From Rhodococcus tukisamuensis NBRC 100609 (GTDB taxonomy: Bacteria; Actinomycetota; Actinomycetes; Mycobacteriales; Mycobacteriaceae): 64,000 bases of DNA. The notes under the pieces were generated by a model, which saw nothing but the letters and a program-made list of their open reading frames with translations, was not told where the DNA came from and did no database searches. Made by a program: the position numbers and the translations under genes. Below are positions 7,139-15,739 of this stretch, in pieces. The stretch spans positions 62,001 to 126,000 of the forward strand of contig NZ_BCXG01000002.1 of the NCBI RefSeq assembly GCF_001894985.1, given 5' to 3'. How positions within the stretch are numbered: position 1 is the stretch's first letter; each line of letters opens with the position of its first letter.

Positions 7139-8782
7139 TCACCAGCGCTGTCGCTGCACCCGGGACTCCGCCACCGCCTCCTCCATGTCGAGTGTCTCCA
7201 GCACCCGGCGGAGCACCTCGTCGTCGAGGTCACCGGAGTCCCGGGCCGCGATCAGGGCCCGGCGCTGGTCCTTGAGCACCCGACTGCGCAGCCGGTTGAA
7301 CAGCGCGCCCGCCTGCATCGCCTTGACCTCGTGCTCGCCGACGTCCTCCACCAGGTCCGCCGCCATCCGGGCCTCGGCCGCGAGCCGGAGCCGCTCCACG
7401 ACCTCCAGCATCTCCTTGCTCGCGATGCCCGTCGGCGGATCGTGGAGCACGTCCCGCAGCGACTGCTCGGCGGCCTCGAGGGCGACCTTGCGCGCGTAGG
7501 CGACCTGCTTCTCGGTGCGACGCTCCTCGTCCGGGTCGGCGACGTCGAGCTTGCGGATCAGCAGCGGCAGCGTCGACCCCTGGATCAGCAGGGTCCCGAC
7601 GGCGACGGTGAACGCGACCGCCTGGATGACCCCGCGGCCGGGGAACGGGTCGCCGGCCACCGTCACCAGCGGCACACCGGACGCCGCGGCGAGGGTGACC
7701 ACGCCGCGCATCCCGGCCCACGACACCACCAGGTTCTGCCGCCAGTTCAACGGGTCGCCCGGCCGGTCGCCGCCGCGCCGGCGGACGATCGAGCGGGCCG
7801 CCTGGCGCCGACCCCAGTTCAGGAAGATCCAGGCCGGGCGGACCAACATGACCAGCGCCAGCACCACCAGCCCGTACCCGAACACGTGCAGCACCGGCAG
7901 CCCGTCGGCGCGCACGTCCTCGACCACCGACTTCAGTTGCAGGCCCATGTACGCGAAGACGAACGTCTCGAGGACCAGGTCGACGGTCGGCCACACCGAC
8001 CGTTCCTGGACCCGCGTCGACACCGACTCGTCGCCGGCGCTGCGCCCCATCACGAACCCGGCGGTGACGACGGCGAGCACCCCGGAGGCGTGGATCTCCT
8101 CGGCCGCGAAGTACGCGGTGAACGGCAGGACCACCCCCAGCACGGTCTCCATCGGCGAGTCCTCGATCCGGGACCGCACCAACCGGACCGCCACCGCGAA
8201 GGCCAGCCCGACCAGCACCCCGCCCGCGGTCTCGTAGAGGAAGAACACGACCGGCGAGTCGATGGCGATCTCCCGGCCCGTCACCGCGGCCGTGGTCAGC
8301 GCGAACAGGGTCAGCGCCGTGGCGTCGTTGACCAGGCTCTCGCCCTTGAGGATGGCCATGATCCGGGTCGGCAGGCCGAGCCGCCGGCCGACCGCGACCG
8401 CGGCGACCGCGTCGGGCGGGGCCACCACCGCGCCGAGCACCAGCGCGGCGCCGAGGGTGAACTCCGGCACCAGCCAGTCGGCGAAGAACCCCACCGCCAG
8501 GGTGGTCACCAGCACCATGCCGATGCCGAGCCGCAGGATCGACCCGAGGTTGCGGCGGAAGGTGTTGAAGGAGAAGTCGAGGGCCGCCGAGTACAGCAGC
8601 GGGGGCAGCACCACCCCGAGCATCAGTTCGGGCGCGATCTCCAGTGACGGAACGCCGGGCACGAAGGACGCCGCCGCGCCGATCGTGACGAGCACCAGGG
8701 GAACCTGGAAGTCGAGGCGCTTGGCGAACCCGGCGACGACGATGGCCGCGATGACCACGAAGAACAGGCTGGTGATGTCCAT
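7139..8782 (-). CDS. Na+/H+ antiporter, CPA1 family
   Basis: The 547-residue protein has about 12 membrane segments in its first 400 residues and a soluble, charged C-terminal tail. CPA1 hallmarks are visible: APPDAVAAVAV and KGESLVNDATAL, which hold the conserved acidic residues of the ion path. It exchanges cytoplasmic Na+ for external H+, or the reverse, for pH and salt homeostasis. The C-terminal 100 residues (ARKVALEAAEQSLRD onward) are predicted helical and may be regulatory. The gene starts with ATG at 8782, three bases after the stop of the DCC-family gene, so the two are probably cotranscribed. Confidence 0.9.
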   Translation of the reverse strand: MDITSLFFVVIAAIVVAGFAKRLDFQVPLVLVTIGAAASFVPGVPSLEIAPELMLGVVLPPLLYSAALDFSFNTFRRNLGSILRLGIGMVLVTTLAVGFFADWLVPEFTLGAALVLGAVVAPPDAVAAVAVGRRLGLPTRIMAILKGESLVNDATALTLFALTTAAVTGREIAIDSPVVFFLYETAGGVLVGLAFAVAVRLVRSRIEDSPMETVLGVVLPFTAYFAAEEIHASGVLAVVTAGFVMGRSAGDESVSTRVQERSVWPTVDLVLETFVFAYMGLQLKSVVEDVRADGLPVLHVFGYGLVVLALVMLVRPAWIFLNWGRRQAARSIVRRRGGDRPGDPLNWRQNLVVSWAGMRGVVTLAAASGVPLVTVAGDPFPGRGVIQAVAFTVAVGTLLIQGSTLPLLIRKLDVADPDEERRTEKQVAYARKVALEAAEQSLRDVLHDPPTGIASKEMLEVVERLRLAAEARMAADLVEDVGEHEVKAMQAGALFNRLRSRVLKDQRRALIAARDSGDLDDEVLRRVLETLDMEEAVAESRVQRQRW

Positions 8783-8785
8783 CCG

Positions 8786-9178
8786 TCAGCCGACCGCGCA
8801 GCTGCCGCCCCTGCCGGGCAGTCGGTGCCGGTTGGCGGCGACCATCCGGTAGGCCAGGTCCTGTACCTGCCGGATCCCGGGAATTCGATAGATGTACAAA
8901 GGCATTCGGCTGCCGATCACCCCGGACAGCGCCGCGTTGACAGCGCCGGCGCCCGCGTACCGGTCGCCGCGGGAGTCCACCGCCCAGGCCCGCTCGAGCG
9001 CCTCGTCCTTGCTCACGCCGAAACGCTCCGTCGCGCCGGGCTGCTGCAGCGCCGTCGCCGTGACCCGGCCGCGGCGGTCCAGTCGCCGCAGCCACCCGGC
9101 GCAGTACACACAGAAGCCGCAGTCCCGGTCGAAGAGCAGCTCCACGGTGTATCCGGCGGAGGGCAGTCTGACGGGCAT
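8786..9178 (-). CDS. DCC-family thiol-disulfide oxidoreductase (DUF393)
   Basis: This 130-residue protein has the DCC signature near its N-terminus: D-R-D-C20-G-F-C23, with a third cysteine at C26. The middle keeps the family pattern GAGAVNAALSGVIG. DUF393 proteins are thioredoxin-like and predicted to catalyse thiol-disulfide exchange, with few characterised members. There is no signal peptide, so it is cytoplasmic. It lies directly upstream of the Na+/H+ antiporter gene. Confidence 0.85.
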   Translation of the reverse strand: MPVRLPSAGYTVELLFDRDCGFCVYCAGWLRRLDRRGRVTATALQQPGATERFGVSKDEALERAWAVDSRGDRYAGAGAVNAALSGVIGSRMPLYIYRIPGIRQVQDLAYRMVAANRHRLPGRGGSCAVG

Positions 9179-9211
9179 TGCGGCTCCTGAGTGTGGCCGG
9201 CTTCTCGCGGA

Positions 9212-9403
9212 CTACTGCTTCGGCGGGATGACCTTCTTGGCTGCGTCCTGCGCCTTGTCGACGTGCTGGGCGTACTTGCCGCCGGTCTTCTGGTCGACGA
9301 TGTCGCCGGCCTTGTCGATCGCGCCCTCGATCTTGTCCGAGTGCTCAGAGGCGAGCTGCTGTCCCTTGCCGAAGAGGCCCTTCAGCGTATCCATGAAGCC
9401 CAT
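9212..9403 (-). CDS. Rv0909/MT0933-like antitoxin
   Basis: This 63-residue, Lys/Asp-rich protein (MGFMDTLKGLFGKGQ near the start, then IEGAIDKAGDIVDQKTGGKYA) fits the MT0933 antitoxin family, of which Rv0909 is the M. tuberculosis member. These proteins are paired with the Rv0910 SRPBCC toxin. The start is set by a strong GGAGGA about six bases upstream of the ATG at 9403. The toxin-like gene is not adjacent but lies at 1-284. The ctpE gene upstream matches the M. tuberculosis neighbour Rv0908. The protein is predicted helical and amphipathic. Confidence 0.85.
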   Translation of the reverse strand: MGFMDTLKGLFGKGQQLASEHSDKIEGAIDKAGDIVDQKTGGKYAQHVDKAQDAAKKVIPPKQ

Positions 9404-9516
9404 CGTGGTTCCTCCTCCGACGCCCGGACCGGGCGCCTGTCGTCGAGGGGCGGTCCCCCCGCTCAGCCCCAGTCTCACAGCTTTGCCGGACGCACGCCAC
9501 AGGTGGAGCGTGCTGG

Positions 9517-11979
9517 TCAGCCCGCCGGAGACTCAGGAAGCGAGAACACACGGCGCTTGTCGCCGGACAGCAGACCGGACACCCACCAGCCCAGCTCCAC
9601 CAACACGATCCCCACGCCGCCGCAGACGATCGCGGTGGTGGTGGCGGCGATGTTGGACGGGTCCAGCTTGAAGAACTCGCGGGTGAACGGGAGCGCGAAG
9701 AGCACCAGGTAGCCGCCCACCGACCCCGCGATCAGCACGATCTTCCACCACACGTACGGCCGAGCGACGATGGCCAGCACCCACAGCGCGATCATGATCA
9801 GGGTGATCAGCGCCGTGGTGCTGGCCTGGACCTGCTGGGTCGGCGTGGACTCGGGACCGGCGTAGACCAGCACGTAGGACACGAACGACGCCACCCCGAT
9901 CACCACGCCCGACGGCACCGCGAACCGCATCACCCGCGAGACGAAGCCGGTGCGAGCGCGCTCGTTGTTCGGCGCCAGCGACAGGATGAACGCCGGGATG
10001 CCGATGGTGAACCAGGCCGCGATGGTGACGTGCCGAGGCAGGAACGGGTACGGCAGCGGGTCGAAGTGCAGCACCTGGGACAGGAGGCCGGACAGCCCGA
10101 TCAACAGGGCCAGTAGCACCGAGTAGACGGTCTTGGTGAGGAACAGATTGGAGACGCGCTCGATGTTGCCGATCACCCGGCGGCCCTCGCCCACCACGTA
10201 GGGCAGGGTGGCGAACTTGTTGTCCAGCAGCACGATCTGCGCCACCGCGCGGGTGGCCGCGCTGCCCGAGCCCATCGCCACCCCGATGTCCGCGTCCTTG
10301 AGCGCGAGCACGTCGTTGACGCCGTCGCCGGTCATCGCGACGGTGTGGCCGCGCGACTGCAGCGCACCGACCATCTCCCGCTTCTGGTCCGGCCGGACCC
10401 GGCCGAAGGTGGTCGCCTCGTCGAGCGCGTCCGCGAGTTCCTCTCGCCCGGATGGCAACTCGCGGGCATCGACGGGACGGTCGCCGCCGGGCAGGCCCAG
10501 CGAGCTGGCGACGGCACCGACCGAGACCGCGTTGTCGCCGGAGATGACCTTGACGGACACGTGCTGCTCGGCGAAGTACTCCAGGGTCTCGGCGGCGTCG
10601 GGCCGCACCCGCTGCTCGAGGATCACCAGCGCCCGCGGAGTCACCCGGCCGGGCGCGGCGGCGGCGTCCACCGGCAGGTCGCTGCTGCCCAGCAGCAGCA
10701 CCCGCAGCCCCCGCGCGCCGGCCTCCTCCGCCTGACGGGCGGGGTCGCTGGCCGGGTCGAGCAGCACGTCGGGCGCGCCGAGCACCCAGTTCCCGTTGTC
10801 GCCGTAAGAGATTCCGCTCCACTTCTTGGCGGACGTGAAGGGGGCGATCCCGGTCGAGGTCCAGCCCGGGTCGTGGTCGATCGACTCGGCGATCGCCAGC
10901 ATGCTGGCGTTGGGACGCGGGTCGTCCCCGGCGAGGGCGGCCAGCGCGTCACGCACCACCGCCTCTCCCCCGTCGCCGAGGACCCGCAGCTCCGACAGTC
11001 GCATCCCGTTCTCGGTGAGGGTGCCGGTCTTGTCTGCGCACACCACGTCGACCCGGGCCAGGCCCTCGATCGCGGGCAGTTCCTGCACCAGACACTGCCG
11101 CCGGCCGAGGCGGACGACGCCGACCGCGAACGCGAGGGAGGTCATCAGCACCAGGCCCTCGGGCACCATCGGGACCAGCGCGGCCACCATGCCGTTGAGC
11201 GCGTCGGGCAGTGCCTGCTTGCTGACGAAGAGCTGGTTGTAGACGATCATCAGGCCCGCCGGAATCATCAGGTAGGTGATGAACCGGAGGATCTTGTCGA
11301 CGCCGCTGCGCAGTTCCGAGTGCACCAGCGTGAACTTGCTGGCCTCCTCCGCCAGCCGCGCCGCGTAGGCGTCCTTGCCGACCTTGGTGGCCTGGTAGGC
11401 GCCGCTGCCGGACACCACGAAGCTGCCCGAGAGGATCTGCGCCCCGGGCGTCTTGTGCACCGGGTCGGCCTCGCCGGTGAGCAGCGACTCGTCGACCTCG
11501 AGCGCCTCGCCCTCGACCAGTGCCCCGTCGACGACGATCTGGTCGCCCGCGCCGAGTTCGATGATCTCGTCGAGCACCACCTCGTTCGGTGCCACCGTGA
11601 CCGGCTGTCCGTCGCGGCGGACCTGCGGCCTGGCCTGGCCGACGATCGCGAGTTTGTCCAGGGTCTGTTTGGCCCGGACCTCCTGGATGATGCCGATGGC
11701 GCTGTTCGCGACGATCAGCAGTCCGAACATGCCGTCGATGACGGACCCGGTGGCGAGCACGATGATCAACAGCACCCCGAGGATGGCGTTGATCCGGGTG
11801 AAGACGTTGGCACGGACGATGTCCCGCACCGAGCGGCTCGCCCGACCGGGCACGTCGTTGGTCCGCCCGTCGGCCCGGCGGCGGGCCACCTGGTCCGCGG
11901 TCAGCCCCACCGACGGGTCGACGTCGGCGTGCAGGGGCGCGGTCACGACGGATGCACCTGGGAGGTCCTCGTTGGCCAT
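9517..11979 (-). CDS. ctpE: P-type cation-transporting ATPase, CtpE type
   Basis: The 820-residue protein has the full P-type ATPase layout. There are two early membrane helices (about 63-95) and the actuator loop with LLTGEADP at 167-174. The helix 4 motif is PMVPEGL at 270-276, the phosphorylation site is D316 in DKTGT, and the hinge is [17 protein letters not shown]. Several C-terminal helices follow. CtpE of M. tuberculosis (Rv0908) is the syntenic relative; the mycobacterial protein has been linked to calcium uptake. The PMVPEGL helix lacks the CPC/CPx heavy-metal motif, so a soft-metal exporter is unlikely. Neighbours on both sides match the Rv0906-Rv0909 order. Confidence 0.88.
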   Translation of the reverse strand: MANEDLPGASVVTAPLHADVDPSVGLTADQVARRRADGRTNDVPGRASRSVRDIVRANVFTRINAILGVLLIIVLATGSVIDGMFGLLIVANSAIGIIQEVRAKQTLDKLAIVGQARPQVRRDGQPVTVAPNEVVLDEIIELGAGDQIVVDGALVEGEALEVDESLLTGEADPVHKTPGAQILSGSFVVSGSGAYQATKVGKDAYAARLAEEASKFTLVHSELRSGVDKILRFITYLMIPAGLMIVYNQLFVSKQALPDALNGMVAALVPMVPEGLVLMTSLAFAVGVVRLGRRQCLVQELPAIEGLARVDVVCADKTGTLTENGMRLSELRVLGDGGEAVVRDALAALAGDDPRPNASMLAIAESIDHDPGWTSTGIAPFTSAKKWSGISYGDNGNWVLGAPDVLLDPASDPARQAEEAGARGLRVLLLGSSDLPVDAAAAPGRVTPRALVILEQRVRPDAAETLEYFAEQHVSVKVISGDNAVSVGAVASSLGLPGGDRPVDARELPSGREELADALDEATTFGRVRPDQKREMVGALQSRGHTVAMTGDGVNDVLALKDADIGVAMGSGSAATRAVAQIVLLDNKFATLPYVVGEGRRVIGNIERVSNLFLTKTVYSVLLALLIGLSGLLSQVLHFDPLPYPFLPRHVTIAAWFTIGIPAFILSLAPNNERARTGFVSRVMRFAVPSGVVIGVASFVSYVLVYAGPESTPTQQVQASTTALITLIMIALWVLAIVARPYVWWKIVLIAGSVGGYLVLFALPFTREFFKLDPSNIAATTTAIVCGGVGIVLVELGWWVSGLLSGDKRRVFSLPESPAG

Positions 11980-11989
11980 GAACGCCAGG

Positions 11990-13105
11990 TTATGCCAGCC
12001 GGAGCCACCAGTGCCGCTGCACGCCAGGCCGCAGCACGTCGATCCGCTGACCGGGCATCGGCACGCTGACCCGGGTGCCGGACTCGCGGGCCGCCGTCAG
12101 CAGTCGCGTAACCGGCTCGGCCCAGGGGTGGAAGGCCAGGTTGAAGGTGGCCCAGTGCACCGGGACCAGCACGCCGGCCGCGTCGTCGCCCGCGTTGAGG
12201 TCGGCATGCATCCGGACCGCCTCCTCCGGGTTCATGTGGATGTCGGGCCAGTGCTCGTCGTAGGCACCGACCGGCAGCAGCGTCAGGTCGAAGGGTCCGT
12301 GCCGCTGCCCGATCTCGACGAACCGCGGGGTGTACCCGGTGTCACCGCCGAAGAACGCGCGGTGCCGCGGCCCGCGGATCACCCACGACGACCACAGCGT
12401 CGTGTTGCGGGCCAGTCCGCGGCCGGAGAAGTGCCGGGCCTCGGTGCAGGTGACGGTGAGCTCGCCGAGCACGACCTCCTCGTCCCAGTCCAGTTCGACG
12501 ATCCGGTCCTCGGGGACCCGCCAGCTGCGCAGGTGCGCGCCGATCCCGGTCGGCACCACGAACGGTGCGGTCTGGGTGCGCAGCAGTGCCTCGACGGTCG
12601 ACTTGTCCAGGTGGTCGTAGTGGTCGTGGGAGACGACGACGGCGTCCACTCGCGGCAGGTCCTCGATCCCGACCGGCGTCGGGTGCAGGCGCAGCGGCCC
12701 GACCAGCCGGGACGGCGAGACCCGGTCGCTCCACACCGGGTCGGTGAGCACCCGGTACCCGTCGACCTCGATGAGCGCGCTGGCGTGCCCGTACCAGGTG
12801 ACGGCCAGGTCGGCGGCGGCCGCGGGGGCCAGCGGCGTGGCCAGCGGGATGGCCTGGCGGGGCCGGCCCAGCCGGCCACGGGTCAGCAGCGCCGAGACGA
12901 TGCTCGAGTCGGAGCCACCGACCACCTGGCGGCTGGGTTCGGTGTTGTGGAAGCGCCGGTCGCGGTACCGCGCCGAGCCCATCGCGTGCGGGGCGATCGC
13001 CGAGGTCGACGCGCCGATCTGGGACCGCACACCCCAGCCCGCCCGGACCAACGCCGCTACGCCGGCCAGCGCGACACCCGCCGCGAACGCGCTCTTCGTT
13101 CCCAT
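11990..13105 (-). CDS. Membrane-anchored MBL-fold metallohydrolase, Rv0906/NAPE-PLD-like
   Basis: The 371-residue protein carries the metallo-beta-lactamase zinc motif HDHYDHL (H160, H162, D164, H165) and downstream metal ligands in ARHFSGRG and GGDTGYTP. The overall pattern, with [13 protein letters not shown] and [11 protein letters not shown] before the motif, is that of the N-acylphosphatidylethanolamine phospholipase D-like family. An N-terminal hydrophobic stretch (about 6-22) suggests export or anchoring in the membrane. The start at 13105 follows a GGCGG-rich leader. The position between ctpE and echA6 matches Rv0906. A lipid phosphodiester substrate is a family-based guess. Confidence 0.85.
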   Translation of the reverse strand: MGTKSAFAAGVALAGVAALVRAGWGVRSQIGASTSAIAPHAMGSARYRDRRFHNTEPSRQVVGGSDSSIVSALLTRGRLGRPRQAIPLATPLAPAAAADLAVTWYGHASALIEVDGYRVLTDPVWSDRVSPSRLVGPLRLHPTPVGIEDLPRVDAVVVSHDHYDHLDKSTVEALLRTQTAPFVVPTGIGAHLRSWRVPEDRIVELDWDEEVVLGELTVTCTEARHFSGRGLARNTTLWSSWVIRGPRHRAFFGGDTGYTPRFVEIGQRHGPFDLTLLPVGAYDEHWPDIHMNPEEAVRMHADLNAGDDAAGVLVPVHWATFNLAFHPWAEPVTRLLTAARESGTRVSVPMPGQRIDVLRPGVQRHWWLRLA

Positions 13106-13122
13106 TCCGCCGCCCTGTCCCG

Positions 13123-13854
13123 CTACTTGCCCTGGAACATCGGCCGGCGCTTCTCCAAGCGGGCCATCCGCGCCTCGTCCATGTCCTCGCTGCTCCAGGC
13201 CGCGACCAGCGCCTCGCGCTGGTCCTCGGTGGCGTCCGCGCGGGTGCCGTCGTCGTTGAGCACGAGCTTGAGGTGGCGCAGAGACAGCGGCGCCAGGGCG
13301 GCGATCTGCTGCGCCCATTCCTGCGCGGCGGCCAGGTCGCCGATCTTGTTGGCCAGCCCGGCGGTGAGGGCGGCGTCCGCGGTCAGCCGCTCGGCGCCGA
13401 GCAGCACCGTGCGGGCCGGGCCGCCACCGGCCAGGGCCACCAGTCGCTTGACGGTCCAGTTGTCCACCGAGATACCGAGTTTGGCTGCGGGAACTGCGAA
13501 GTAGGCGTCGGGCGCCACCACGCGCAGGTCCGAGGCGAGGGTCAGCTGGGTGCCCGCGCCGATCGCCGGACCGTTGACCGCCGCGATCACCGGCACCGGC
13601 GCCGAGTCGATGGTGCGCAGCATCTCGAGCAGGGTGTCGAGGAAGCCGTCGGCGTACACGTCGCCGGACAGGTCCGCGCCCGCGCAGAACGCGGAGCCCG
13701 AACCGGTCAGCACGATCACCCGGGCGCCCTGGCCCACGGCCTCGTCGATCGCGTCGCGCAACAGCACGCAGAGTTCGGTGTTGAGCGCGTTGCGCCGGTC
13801 CTCGCGCTGCAGTTCGATTGTCACCACGTCGCCGTCCCGGCTGGTCCCGATCAT
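13123..13854 (-). CDS. echA6: Crotonase-fold acyl-CoA-binding protein EchA6
   Basis: At 243 residues it has the length I remember for M. tuberculosis EchA6 (Rv0905). The crotonase oxyanion-hole segments are present (SAFCAGADLSG at about 55-64 and NGPAIGAGTQL at 94-104). The helix that normally carries the catalytic glutamate reads FAVPAAKLG, with alanine in its place. That fits EchA6 being a non-hydratase that carries fatty acyl-CoA to FAS-II for mycolic acid synthesis. It is followed downstream by the Rv0906-like and ctpE genes, as in mycobacteria. The 39-bp gap at its 5' end separates it from a divergent flavoprotein gene. Confidence 0.88.
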   Translation of the reverse strand: MIGTSRDGDVVTIELQREDRRNALNTELCVLLRDAIDEAVGQGARVIVLTGSGSAFCAGADLSGDVYADGFLDTLLEMLRTIDSAPVPVIAAVNGPAIGAGTQLTLASDLRVVAPDAYFAVPAAKLGISVDNWTVKRLVALAGGGPARTVLLGAERLTADAALTAGLANKIGDLAAAQEWAQQIAALAPLSLRHLKLVLNDDGTRADATEDQREALVAAWSSEDMDEARMARLEKRRPMFQGK

Positions 13855-13893
13855 GGTTGTGACCGTACCGTTTGTCCCGGGGAGGTCGCCAAC

Positions 13894-14991
13894 ATGGATT
13901 CTCACGTCGACGTCGCGGTGATCGGCGCCGGTCAGGCCGGGCTGTCCGCCGGGTACTACCTGCAACGCCTCGGGGCGGACGCGGGACTGCGGTTCGTCGT
14001 GCTCGACCACGCACCCGGACCGGGTGGCGCCTGGCAGTTCCGCTGGCCGTCGCTGACCCTGAGCACCGTCAACCGGGTCCACGACCTGCCCGGCATGGCG
14101 TTCACCGACGTCCTCGGCGCCGAGGCGCCGGACCAGGTGCTGGCAGCGGACGCGGTGCCGCGCTACTTCGCCGAGTACGAACGCCGATTCGCGCTGCCGG
14201 TGCGCCGACCTGTGCACACCCGGGTGGTGTGCGACCACGACGCCGGCGGCCTGCTGACCCTCGAGACCAGCACGGGCGCGCTCACCGCCCGCGGGATCGT
14301 CAACGCCACCGGCACCTGGGAGCGCCCCTTCGTCCCGCGGTACCGGGGCGCCGAACTGTTCGCCGGCCGCCAGCTGCACACCCGCGACTACCGGACGGCG
14401 GACGAGTTCGCCGGCCGGCACGTAGTGGTGGTCGGCGGCGGCATCTCGGCGGTGCAACTGCTCGACGAGATCTCCCGCGTCACCACCACCACCTGGGTCA
14501 CCCGCCGCGAACCGCAGTTCCGCGACGAACCGTTCACCGGGGAGGAAGGACGGGCCGCGGTGGCGGTCGTCGAGGACCGGGTGCGACGCGGGCTGCCGCC
14601 GGGCTCGGTGGTATCGGTGACAGGACTGCCGCTCACTCGCGCGCTACGGGCGGCCCGCGAACGCGGTGTGCTGCAGCGCCTTCCGATGTTCGACGAAATC
14701 ACCGCCGACGGCGTCCGCTGGGCCGACGGCACCGCCCAGCGGGCGGACGTGATCCTGTGGTGCACCGGGTTCCGCAGTGCCCTCGACCATCTGGCGCCGC
14801 TGCGACTGCGCGGACCGGGCGGCGGCATCACCATGGATGGTCGGCTGGCGACGCGGGTGGCCGCGGACCCGCGGATCCACCTGCTCGGGTACGGACCGTC
14901 GGCCAGCACCATCGGCGCGAACCGCGGCGGCCGGGCGGCGGCGTCGGAGCTGATCGCGCACCTGAGATCTCACGCGGGGTCGACCCCGTAG
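13894..14991 (+). CDS. FAD/NAD(P)-dependent monooxygenase-like oxidoreductase
   Basis: The 365-residue flavoprotein has an N-terminal FAD dinucleotide fold (VAVIGAGQAGLSAGYYL, glycines 11-16) and a second Rossmann motif for NAD(P)H (HVVVVGGGISAVQLL, about residue 178). Between them is an FMO-like motif, FAGRQLHTRDYR, in which a His follows F-x-G. This places it with group B flavin monooxygenases or the related YhhX/CzcO-like flavoproteins. It is shorter than Baeyer-Villiger enzymes and the substrate is unknown. GGGGAGG about six bases before the ATG at 13894 supports the start. Its 3' end overlaps the convergent hemerythrin gene by 22 bp. Confidence 0.82.
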   Translation: MDSHVDVAVIGAGQAGLSAGYYLQRLGADAGLRFVVLDHAPGPGGAWQFRWPSLTLSTVNRVHDLPGMAFTDVLGAEAPDQVLAADAVPRYFAEYERRFALPVRRPVHTRVVCDHDAGGLLTLETSTGALTARGIVNATGTWERPFVPRYRGAELFAGRQLHTRDYRTADEFAGRHVVVVGGGISAVQLLDEISRVTTTTWVTRREPQFRDEPFTGEEGRAAVAVVEDRVRRGLPPGSVVSVTGLPLTRALRAARERGVLQRLPMFDEITADGVRWADGTAQRADVILWCTGFRSALDHLAPLRLRGPGGGITMDGRLATRVAADPRIHLLGYGPSASTIGANRGGRAAASELIAHLRSHAGSTP

Positions 14992-15638
14992 ATCCCCCGG
15001 TACTCCCGGGCGAACGCCCGCCGACCGAGCAGCCGCCAGGCGAGACGTCCGGGCAACGGCACCTCCGACAGGATCGCGCGGCGCTGCTGATCGGTCGCGC
15101 CGTGCAGCATGAAACCGAGGAACACCAGTCGGCGCTCTTCCGGGATCGACGCCCGGCCCCGGTCCCCCAGCTCGGCCCACTCCGCGGCCGACATCACCTG
15201 CTCGACCAGCGGCAGGATCCGTGCCTCCTCCTCGGCGAGGTGCTCGTCCAGCGCACCGGTCAGCGCGGTCAACGTCTCGGCCAGGTGCACACCGGACTCC
15301 GGCGACGCGACCGCGGCGAATCCCCTTGCCTGCGATTCGACCCGTGTGACCAGTTCCCCGATCCGCTCGTGCTGCTCCTCCATCCGCAGCACCAGCGCAC
15401 GATCGGTGGGCGTCCGGTCCAGCAGCCGGGGCCACATCAACTCGTCCTCGCCGCTGTGGTGGTGGTGCAGGGCCGTGGTCATCTCGTCGACGAAGGCGAC
15501 GACGCGGGCCGCCCGCTCGGTGTCACCGTCCGGCACCGAGCGCACCGCCGTCGGCAGCGCGGCGAAATTGCGGCGGAACACGTTGTGGATGACCACCATG
15601 TCCTGGGTGTCCGGGCGGGTTGCGAGGGCAGTGCTCAT
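14970..15638 (-). CDS. Hemerythrin HHE-domain protein
   Basis: The 222-residue cytoplasmic protein has metal-ligand histidines and glutamates in the hemerythrin order: H18 (VIHNVFRR), the cluster H58-H61 followed by SGEDE, H90 in EEQHERI and the DEHLAEEEARILP segment near 135-147. Such proteins bind a diiron centre and are tied to oxygen, nitric oxide or redox sensing in actinobacteria. A C-terminal extension (LLGRRAFAREYRGIYG) is common in mycobacterial relatives. CAGGAG upstream of the ATG at 15638 supports the start. Transcription is convergent with the flavoprotein gene. Confidence 0.87.
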   Translation of the reverse strand: MSTALATRPDTQDMVVIHNVFRRNFAALPTAVRSVPDGDTERAARVVAFVDEMTTALHHHHSGEDELMWPRLLDRTPTDRALVLRMEEQHERIGELVTRVESQARGFAAVASPESGVHLAETLTALTGALDEHLAEEEARILPLVEQVMSAAEWAELGDRGRASIPEERRLVFLGFMLHGATDQQRRAILSEVPLPGRLAWRLLGRRAFAREYRGIYGVDPA

Positions 15639-15739
15639 GTCGTGCTCCTGGATGTCTGCGGGCGGTTTCCACGCAGAATGCCGGGCGGTCCTTGGGGAAA
15701 TCTTGCAGCGCGCATGGACCGGCGAGAGCCCGCGGCAGT

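Noticed and set aside
9421-9435. Short palindrome CGCCCGGACCGGGCG upstream of the antitoxin gene
   Set aside because: The arms are short and GC-only, which is expected by chance in this base composition.
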